Positions 19,840 to 26,325 of a DNA stretch of 27,669 nucleotides are shown here, piece after piece (position 1 is the stretch's first letter; each line of letters starts with the position of its first letter). The notes under the pieces are model-generated. The model was not told the DNA's origin. It saw only the letters and a list, made by a program, of their open reading frames with translations, and ran no database searches. This DNA is from a bacterium (lineage in GTDB: Bacteria > Vulcanimicrobiota > Vulcanimicrobiia > Vulcanimicrobiales > SCRA01), in assembly GCA_004298675.1 (NCBI GenBank), contig SCRI01000085.1, positions 1 through 27,669 of the forward strand, written 5' to 3'. A program made the translations under genes and the position numbers.

Positions 19840-21896
19840 CACTCCAGAGTGCGCGTCTGCGCGCTCTGAACCCTCCGCAACTCTTCGAGCAACTCGGGGT
19901 TGCGCAGCGCGCGGGTGGCGCGTCCGTGCGCCGTGACGAAGAGCAGCGAGCGAGCTCGCGCCAGCACTGCCATGAAGAGCGAGCGTTCGCGCGCGTAGTA
20001 CTTCTCGGCCACGCGCTGTTTGGCGGAGTACCAGGCATATTTCGCCGTCTGCGCCTCGCCGCCGTCGGCAACGTTTTCGCGCGCGATCAGCCCGTAGCGC
20101 GGACTGTAGTAGAAGCTAGGCGGCGAGTAGTAACGCGGAAACGAGCCCGCCTGCGCGCCAATGGCAAAGAGTGCCTCGAACTCGCGCCCGTATGTCTCTT
20201 CGGCCGCCAACAGCGCTACCGCGTCGGGCTCCAGCGGCAGATCGTGCGGCAGGTCCACGTCGCGTTCGGCGAGATCGTCGGCCTCGTGCAGGAACGCGTC
20301 GATTCCCGCGCCTGGGTGCGCGAGCGCGAAGGCACGCGCCTGCGACAGTAGACGCGAGAGTTGGCGGCGCTGGTGGCGCGCCTGCACGCCGGGGCCGCCG
20401 GCGATCCAGGCCGCCATGCCGCTCTCGTCGGCGATGCGCGCGAGCAGCACGTCCAAAGCGCACTCCTGCGCCCACGCGCGCCAGCGTAGCAGCGCCGCGC
20501 GCAGCGTACGCACGCGCGCACGGGCAGCCTCCGAGAGTTGCTCGTCGACCAGTCCCTCCAGCACGTTGCGCGCCAGGCGCTCGCCGCGCTCGGCACGGCG
20601 TGCCCCACGCTCCGTGCGCTCCAGCTCCTCGAAGAGTGCCGTCTGCGGCCCGGGCGGCGCGCCGCAGAGCCGGTAGATGGAGGCGTCGGAGAGCGCGATG
20701 GGCGGGACTTGCAGCGCGCGCAGCATGCGCACGGCGTCGTGCGGATTCCAGGCCGCGCCCGCCAAGGCCAGCACGTCGAGAACGGTGGCGTCGTCGAAGA
20801 GGCTGGTGCTGCCCAGGTACTGGTACGGCAGGCCGCGCGTAGTCAGCGCCGCGGCCACGGCAGCCGTGCCGCGGATGTCGCGCGCGACCACGGCGATCTC
20901 ACCCAGGGAGATGTCGCGCTCGCGTGCCAGCGCGGCGATCCGGTCGGCGACGAAAGAGGCTTCATCGGCGGCATCGGTGCCGCGATAGAGCGTGGCGCGC
21001 GGGCGGCTGGGGGCGCGGTGCGCGTGCTCCAACCGTACCGTCGCGAGGGTCGTGACCAAACCGTCGATCGCCTCGGCCGCGGCCAGTGTGACGCCGTGCA
21101 GCTCCGCCCCGTAGAGCGATCGCAGCAGCTCCAGCTCCCGGGCACGGCAGGCATGGGCATCGTCGACCAGGCACAACGGGTAGGCCAGACGGTGGCTGCG
21201 TGCGAGCGCGTCGTCTGCTTGCATGCGCGCGGCGAGATCGGCGTACAACGTCGCGGCCGTCACCGTGCGCGCCTGCGCCGTCGCCTCCAGGAAGGCCTCG
21301 TAGAGACGCGCGAGCACGGCCGCCAGCTCCAGCTCGCGGCCGCGCTGCGCCGCCAGCGTCTGCGCGTCGAGCTCGACATGGACGCGGCCGTAGAAGGCTT
21401 CGGCCCCGGCGCGCGCGCCCTCGAGAAACGCTGGCGGCGCGATGCCGGCATCGTGCAGCTTGAGGATCAGCGCGAGCGCGTCGTCCCGGAAGTGTTCCGG
21501 CCAACTCAGGCCCGGCTGCTCGGGATCGAGCTCACCGCGCTCGAATTCGGGCCACGCCAGCGCGAAGAGCGGCTCGATGCAGTGCTCGAAGATGCGCGCG
21601 GCCTCGACGTGCGCGAGCGTGGCGCGCCCGGCTAACAGCAGCGGCAGATCGTCGAAGCGGCGCACGCTCACGCTCTCGCAGTCCAATGCACGTAGGCGTG
21701 CCGCCAAGCGCGCGCGGGCACCCTCGCCGTGAGCGATTACTAAGACGCCGCGCGCGTGGGCCGCCGCGCGCGCGGCACGGCGCGCGAGGACCTCGCTCTT
21801 CCCGCTGCCCGTCGCGCCGATCACCAGCAGCGCGTCGTCTAGCGGTGCCTCCACCGCGTCCCGTTGCGCGCCGTCGAGCCCCTCCAGTAGATTCAA
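19839..21896 (-). CDS. UvrD/AddA-like helicase protein with degenerate motor motifs
   Basis: This 685-residue SF1A-like protein keeps a Q motif (LDGAQRDAVE, 7-16) and Walker A (GATGSGKS, 27-34). Motif II reads VDDAHA (about 244-249) instead of DEAQD, motif III (GDxxQ) is not recognisable, motif V reads EETYGREFE, and motif VI is LARAR. The segment ISLGEIAVVARD...LPYQYLGSTSLFDD is typical UvrD domain 2A. It resembles the weak or vestigial motor subunits of AddAB/AdnAB enzymes. The TTG at 21896 overlaps the nuclease stop (TTGA), so I prefer it to an upstream start at 21965. It is probably a partner of the upstream nuclease. Confidence 0.85.
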   Translation of the reverse strand: MNLLEGLDGAQRDAVEAPLDDALLVIGATGSGKSEVLARRAARAAAHARGVLVIAHGEGARARLAARLRALDCESVSVRRFDDLPLLLAGRATLAHVEAARIFEHCIEPLFALAWPEFERGELDPEQPGLSWPEHFRDDALALILKLHDAGIAPPAFLEGARAGAEAFYGRVHVELDAQTLAAQRGRELELAAVLARLYEAFLEATAQARTVTAATLYADLAARMQADDALARSHRLAYPLCLVDDAHACRARELELLRSLYGAELHGVTLAAAEAIDGLVTTLATVRLEHAHRAPSRPRATLYRGTDAADEASFVADRIAALARERDISLGEIAVVARDIRGTAAVAAALTTRGLPYQYLGSTSLFDDATVLDVLALAGAAWNPHDAVRMLRALQVPPIALSDASIYRLCGAPPGPQTALFEELERTERGARRAERGERLARNVLEGLVDEQLSEAARARVRTLRAALLRWRAWAQECALDVLLARIADESGMAAWIAGGPGVQARHQRRQLSRLLSQARAFALAHPGAGIDAFLHEADDLAERDVDLPHDLPLEPDAVALLAAEETYGREFEALFAIGAQAGSFPRYYSPPSFYYSPRYGLIARENVADGGEAQTAKYAWYSAKQRVAEKYYARERSLFMAVLARARSLLFVTAHGRATRALRNPELLEELRRVQSAQTRTLE

Positions 21897-22843
21897 CGCG
21901 CGAACTCGAGGGGCGCTGGCGCGGGGCGCTCGCGGCACGCGCGCGCGTAGACGCAGTAGCGGCACGGCGGGTCTTCCCCCACCTCGTAGCGTGCGATGCC
22001 GCTGCGCGTGATGCGCTCGCAGATTTCGACCATCGCGTGCCGGCTGCGCTCTAGCTCCTGCTCGGTCACGATGCCGCTCTTCGAACGATAGTCTGGGCGC
22101 GGCGGCGGCTCCGGCGCGATGCGCACTTCCAACGGCTCGACGGGTTGGCCTGGGTCTTTGAGCTGGATCAGCGCGAGGCTGGCCACCCGATCGCCTTGCA
22201 TGCGCCGCGCCCAGTAGTAGAACGGCAACTGGAAGTCCAGGCCGGCGTTGACGCTCTCGCGGTAGGCGTGGGCGCTATGGGGAATGCTGCCGGTCTTGTA
22301 GTCGATGATCGTGACTTCGCCGCTGACGAGCGAGCGATCGATGCGGTCGATGTAGCCGACGAAGGCGTAGCCTTCGAGGTCGAGCTCTTGGCGCGATTCG
22401 ACGGCTACGACCTCGAAGGGTTCGCGGCGCGCGCGCTCGACCAGCCAGCAGGTGTAGCGCCGCGCCACGCGGCGCGCCTTGCGGCGCCCCAGCTCCGCCT
22501 GCACCGCCCAGGTGAACTCGCTCGCGGCCGCGCGGAAGACTTCGTCGACCAGCGTCACGAGCCGCTGCTCCAGGACCGTGGGATCGGCTTCGTGCGGACG
22601 GCGATACTCCGCATGGAAGCGCTCGAGCGCGCGATGCACGAGCGTGCCGTAGAGCGTGAAGTAGGTGCCGTCGTCCTCCACGGCGTCGCAGAGGTAGCGG
22701 AAGAAATATTGCCGCGGGCAGTTCGCGAACGTGTTGAGCTGCGATGCGCTGAAGTACGGGCGCGCGGCCGCGAACGGCGTGGGTGGATCGGTGGGGAGAT
22801 CGGCGAAGATGCCGGCACTGGGATGCTCTGGGAACACGCTCAC
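21893..22843 (-). CDS. RecB/AddB-type PD-(D/E)XK nuclease with iron-sulfur cysteines
   Basis: The 316-residue product is a stand-alone PDDEXK_1-type nuclease. It has SASQLNTFANCPRQYFFRYL (Cys42), GTLVHRALERFH (His70), GYIDRIDR (Asp166, Asp169), EVTIIDYKTG (Asp181, Lys183), QLPFYYWARR (Gln205), and a C-terminal CRYCVYARAC with Cys294, Cys297 and Cys303. Those three with Cys42 match the 4Fe-4S clamp of AddB and Cas4. All catalytic positions are present, so it should be active. The start is a GTG at 22843. The helicase gene begins at its stop with a four-base overlap. A role in double-strand break end processing is inferred from family and context. Confidence 0.93.
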   Translation of the reverse strand: MSVFPEHPSAGIFADLPTDPPTPFAAARPYFSASQLNTFANCPRQYFFRYLCDAVEDDGTYFTLYGTLVHRALERFHAEYRRPHEADPTVLEQRLVTLVDEVFRAAASEFTWAVQAELGRRKARRVARRYTCWLVERARREPFEVVAVESRQELDLEGYAFVGYIDRIDRSLVSGEVTIIDYKTGSIPHSAHAYRESVNAGLDFQLPFYYWARRMQGDRVASLALIQLKDPGQPVEPLEVRIAPEPPPRPDYRSKSGIVTEQELERSRHAMVEICERITRSGIARYEVGEDPPCRYCVYARACRERPAPAPLEFAR

Positions 22844-22883
22844 GCGCTAAGGGTTCTCGCGCGGCGTCCCGAATCCCAGGAGC

Positions 22884-23450
22884 ATGCGAAAGATCATCGT
22901 CGGGATGACCGGCGCCAGCGGCAGTTTGTTGACGATCCGCACGCTGGAGGCGCTGCGCGACGTCGCCGACGTCGAGACGCACCTGGTGCTGAGTGCCGAG
23001 GCGGCGCGCACGCTGGAGTTGGAGGTGCCCGGGCGCAGCGCCGCCGATCTCGAGCGCCTGGCCGACGTGGTGCACCACCACGCCAACCTCGCCGCACCGA
23101 TCTCCAGCGGCTCCTTTCTCACCGCCGGCATGCTCGTCGTGCCGTGCTCGATGAAGACGGCCTCCGCGATTGCGCACTCGTACAACGACAATCTCGTGAC
23201 GCGCGCCGCCGACGTCACGCTCAAAGAGCGCCGGCCGCTCGTGCTGGTGGTGCGCGAGACGCCGCTGCACGTCGGACATCTGCGCACGCTCGTGCAGCTG
23301 GCCGAGATCGGCGCGGTCATCCTGCCGCCGATCGTGGGATTCTACACGCAACCCAAGACCATCGACGACGTCGTAAACCATACGGTGGGCAAGGCGCTCG
23401 ACCAACTAGGCGTCGAGCACAATCTCTTTGCCCGCTGGAGCGGAGCCTAG
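22884..23450 (+). CDS. ubiX: UbiX/Pad-type flavin prenyltransferase
   Basis: UbiX joins dimethylallyl phosphate to FMN, producing the prenylated flavin used by UbiD-family decarboxylases. The 188-residue product has GMTGASGS at 7-14, CSMKTASAIAHSYNDNL (about 90-106), AADVTLKERRPLVLVVRETPL and the end GKALDQLGVEH, all characteristic. The ATG at 22884 is preceded by CCAGGAG. It diverges from the nuclease gene by 40 bases. No UbiD is in the window, so the client decarboxylase is unknown. Confidence 0.94.
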   Translation: MRKIIVGMTGASGSLLTIRTLEALRDVADVETHLVLSAEAARTLELEVPGRSAADLERLADVVHHHANLAAPISSGSFLTAGMLVVPCSMKTASAIAHSYNDNLVTRAADVTLKERRPLVLVVRETPLHVGHLRTLVQLAEIGAVILPPIVGFYTQPKTIDDVVNHTVGKALDQLGVEHNLFARWSGA

Positions 23451-23524
23451 GAGCCGGGCCGCGACGGGCCGAAGGCGCGGGCCTTGGGCGCGGCGGCCGT
23501 GCCTGTCGTTCGTACTCGGTACGT

Positions 23525-23532
23525 GGAGGAGG
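23525..23532 (+). promoter_or_regulatory. Ribosome binding site that fixes the propeller lipoprotein start
   Basis: GGAGGAGG lies nine bases before the TTG at 23542. This makes TTG the likely start and puts the lipobox cysteine at residue 20; an upstream start would give an over-long basic leader. Confidence 0.8.
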
Positions 23533-23541
23533 TCACTTCGC

Positions 23542-24618
23542 TTGCGACCCTTAGGACTTGCGCTAGGCGGGTTCGTGCTCGCGGCCGCGCTGGCGGCTTG
23601 CGGTGGCGGCTCGTCGATCATCACGCCCGCCCCCTCACCCACCCCCTCGACCAGCCCCACGCCCGCGCCCACGGGCTACACCGAGTACCCCATCGGCACC
23701 GCCAACAGCTTCCCGTACGCCATCACCGTGGGCTCCGACGGTAACCTCTGGTTCACGGAGAACGCCGGTGGCAAGATCGGCAAGATCACGGTCGGCGGGG
23801 CGGTCACGGAGTACCCCATCCCCACGGCTAGCAGTCAGCCTTACGGCATCGCCGCGGGGCCCGACGGCAACCTCTGGTTCACCGAGGGCGCGGGGGATAA
23901 GATCGGTCGCATCTCGACCGCGGGGAGCATCGTGGGCGAGTACCCCATCCCCACCGCCAATGCAGATCCCATGGGCATCGCCGCGGGACCCGACGGTAAC
24001 CTCTGGTTCACGGAGGCCAACGGCGACAAGATCGGACGCATCACCACCAGCGGCACCATCACCGAGTACGCCATTCCCACGCTCGCGGCGTGGCCGGTGA
24101 GCATCACCGCGGGACCCGACGGCAACCTCTGGTTCACCGAGTCGGCGGCGGCGCCCAACACCGTTCAGGGGCAGGGCAAGATCGGTCAGATCACCACGAG
24201 CGGCACGATCACCGAGCATGCGACGACCAGCGCCGGCAGCGGTCCCGCCTTCATCACACCAGGGCCCGCCGGCTCGAACACGCTATGGTTCACCGAGTAC
24301 ACGATCGGACGCGTCGCGCAGATCACCACGAGCGGCACGATCGTAGGCGAGTACCCGTTACCGACGGTCAACGGCAGCCTGCCCGACGGCATCGTCACCG
24401 CGCCGAGCAACAACACGTTGTGGGTACTGGAATCGGGGGCCAATCAAGTGGCCAACGTCGTGCCGCCGGCACCCACGCCGTCGGCTACGCCGGTCATCAC
24501 CGAATACGGGATTCCCACCAACGCCAGTAACCCCATCGGCGCCGTGATCGGCCCCGACAAGGCGCTCTGGTTCACCGAGACGCGAGCCAACCAGATCGGC
24601 CGGCGCACGATTCCGTAG
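23542..24618 (+). CDS. Virginiamycin B lyase-like seven-bladed propeller lipoprotein
   Basis: The 358-residue product starts with a lipoprotein signal (RPLGLALGGFVLAAALAAC, lipobox Cys20), then a Ser/Thr/Pro linker, then seven repeats of about 40-50 residues with cores such as EYPIPTA, GPDGNLWFTE and GKIGKITT. This predicts a seven-bladed propeller outside the membrane. The repeats match streptogramin lyase (Vgb)-type propellers. The mature part has only one histidine (TEHATTS), so the histidine-based lyase site of true Vgb is not evident and an antibiotic-resistance role is doubtful. A binding or scaffold function is more likely. The last two blades are less regular. Confidence 0.88.
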   Translation: MRPLGLALGGFVLAAALAACGGGSSIITPAPSPTPSTSPTPAPTGYTEYPIGTANSFPYAITVGSDGNLWFTENAGGKIGKITVGGAVTEYPIPTASSQPYGIAAGPDGNLWFTEGAGDKIGRISTAGSIVGEYPIPTANADPMGIAAGPDGNLWFTEANGDKIGRITTSGTITEYAIPTLAAWPVSITAGPDGNLWFTESAAAPNTVQGQGKIGQITTSGTITEHATTSAGSGPAFITPGPAGSNTLWFTEYTIGRVAQITTSGTIVGEYPLPTVNGSLPDGIVTAPSNNTLWVLESGANQVANVVPPAPTPSATPVITEYGIPTNASNPIGAVIGPDKALWFTETRANQIGRRTIP

Positions 24619-24622
24619 CCGG

Positions 24623-25390
24623 CTATGAGACCGGCGTGCGTCCGCCCGCGATGAGCGTCTCGACCGCCGCCACGTCGCCGGCCCGGTCGACGTTGACGGC
24701 GGCCTCGGCGTGGCGGCACTCCAGCGCGCGCGCGTCGATGCCGGTCAGCGCGCGCACGCGGCGCTCGATGTAGCCCACGCTGAGCTGGCGCAGCGCGAAG
24801 CGCCAGATCGTCCCCCAGCCCAGCAGGCGGGCTAGCCGCAGCGGGCTCTTGCGGGCCGCGCCGAAGCTCTCCACGGCATCGAAGATAGCGGGCAGCGCGC
24901 GCGGTTTGATCAGCACGAAGCCGCCGCCGCAAAAGGTCCCCTCGCGTAGCGGGGCCCAGGTGTGCGGCAGCTCCGGATAACGCGCCACATGCGTCTCGCG
25001 GCGCACCATGGCGTAGACCAGATCGGCATCGAGCGTTTGGGCCTCGCGCACGAAGGCGTCGACCACTTCTCCGGAGAGCAGAGCGACATCGCTCGCCGTC
25101 GCCAGGATCGGCGCATCGGGGTCCAAGCCCTCCAGCGCGTTGCGCAGGCTCTCCACCATGCGTTCACCTGCCGGCCTGGTCTCCAGGCTCGCCAGCGCGG
25201 GATGACCGAGTGCCTGCGCGGGCGCGACCACGCGGATCGCATCGATCGTCTCGGCCTCGCGCAGGCCCCGCAGCACCCGCTCCAGCAACGTCAAGCCGGC
25301 GACCCGCACGAAGGCCTTGCTAGCGGCCCCAGGCTGGAGTTTCGCCACCTCGTCGTCGGCGGGTCCCCCCGCCAGCACCACCGCTCTCAT
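24623..25390 (-). CDS. MobA-like NTP transferase family protein
   Basis: The 255-residue product begins MRAVVLAGGP, the nucleotide-binding loop of NTP_transf_3 proteins, with PGAASKAFVRVAGLTLLERVL next (Lys and the substrate loop) and ATASDVALLSGEVVDAF (the metal-binding Asp). Such enzymes transfer a nucleotidyl group to a sugar, cofactor or alcohol phosphate. This one is neither a clear MobA nor IspD nor GlmU by motif. Its ATG overlaps the ispE stop (ATGA), so it is coupled to the isoprenoid pathway gene. The acceptor is unknown. Confidence 0.88.
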   Translation of the reverse strand: MRAVVLAGGPADDEVAKLQPGAASKAFVRVAGLTLLERVLRGLREAETIDAIRVVAPAQALGHPALASLETRPAGERMVESLRNALEGLDPDAPILATASDVALLSGEVVDAFVREAQTLDADLVYAMVRRETHVARYPELPHTWAPLREGTFCGGGFVLIKPRALPAIFDAVESFGAARKSPLRLARLLGWGTIWRFALRQLSVGYIERRVRALTGIDARALECRHAEAAVNVDRAGDVAAVETLIAGGRTPVS

Positions 25391-26259
25391 CGCCAGCTCC
25401 CATCGTCGGTGAGTTGGGCTACGCAGACCTCGCCAAACGACCGGTCGAAGCGCGCGGCGGCCGCCTGCGCCTCCGGCCAACTCTCGAACAGCGTGAAGAG
25501 CGCGGCCCCGCTTCCGGTTAGGGTGGCGGGGCGTCCGGAGGCGGCCTGCAGTGCCCGCGCGGCAGCGGCCACGGCTGGGTATTCGGCGCAGATCGCCTCT
25601 TGGAAGTCGTTGTCGAGCAGGCCTGCGAGGGCAGCGAAATCGGCGCGCTGCAGCGCCTCGAGCGCGCGGATCGAGCGGCTCTCCAAACGCGAGCCCCGCT
25701 TGCGGGGCCGCTGCAGGCGCGCCCGGTCGAGGAGCTCGTAGGCGCCGGCGGTGGCGACGTTCTGCGGTGGCATGGCTAGCAGTGCCCACCACGGCGGCGC
25801 CGAGCCCGCGGGCGTCACACGCTCGCCGGTCGCCTCCACCAGTGCCGGACCGCCCGCAAGGAAGAAGGGCACATCGCTCCCAAGCGTTCGCGCCGTCTGC
25901 GTCCAAGACGCGGGGGCGGCGCCCGCCAGCCGCCCGTCTCGCACGGCTGCGAGCACGGCCGCCGCGTCGCTGGAGCCGCCGCCCAGGCCGGCGCCGACGG
26001 GGATTCCTTTGCGCAACGTCACCTGGAGCGCCGAGCCGTCGACGCCGGCGGCGCGCATGGCACGCACGACCAGGTTGCTTGCGTTATTCAGGTTGGCCGG
26101 CACTGCGTCGAAGCCCCCGGCACCCGCGGTGCCCTCCACTGCGATCTCGTCGAAGATGGCGATGGGCGACATGACGCTGCGGATCCGGTGGTAGCCGTCG
26201 TCGAGGCGGTCGAGCACCTCGAGTGTGAGGTTCAATTTAGCGGGCGCGCGTAAGAGCAC
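25387..26259 (-). CDS. ispE: 4-diphosphocytidyl-2-C-methyl-D-erythritol kinase
   Basis: IspE phosphorylates CDP-methylerythritol in the MEP isoprenoid pathway. The 290-residue GHMP kinase has RAPAKLNLTLEVL at the start (Lys8), the ATP loop IPVGAGLGGGSSDAA (86-100), GSDVPFF with Asp129 (the catalytic aspartate position), and the C-terminal ATLTGSGAALFTLF. The GTG at 26259 gives the conserved N-terminus within two residues; the frame is open upstream but runs antisense to the divergent glycosidase gene. It is coupled to the NTP transferase gene by a four-base overlap. Confidence 0.95.
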   Translation of the reverse strand: MLLRAPAKLNLTLEVLDRLDDGYHRIRSVMSPIAIFDEIAVEGTAGAGGFDAVPANLNNASNLVVRAMRAAGVDGSALQVTLRKGIPVGAGLGGGSSDAAAVLAAVRDGRLAGAAPASWTQTARTLGSDVPFFLAGGPALVEATGERVTPAGSAPPWWALLAMPPQNVATAGAYELLDRARLQRPRKRGSRLESRSIRALEALQRADFAALAGLLDNDFQEAICAEYPAVAAAARALQAASGRPATLTGSGAALFTLFESWPEAQAAAARFDRSFGEVCVAQLTDDGSWR

Positions 26260-26325
26260 GAGCAGTCCGGTTCGCCGGTCGGGTACGGGGGCCTTCGGGT
26301 AGAGTACGGAAGACAGCACACTAGC

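Noticed and set aside
20538-21635. 365-codon plus-strand open frame opposite the helicase-like gene
   Set aside because: It is long but has an Arg/Gln/Gly-rich shadow composition and no recognisable domain, while the minus strand encodes a coherent UvrD-like protein.
23451-23541. Promoter search before the propeller lipoprotein
   Set aside because: Only a strong ribosome binding site is visible; no hexamer pair is good enough to report.
22145-23554. 469-codon plus-strand frame spanning the nuclease and ubiX genes
   Set aside because: It runs antisense to the nuclease and out of frame through ubiX, both with clear motifs. It is a high-GC artefact.
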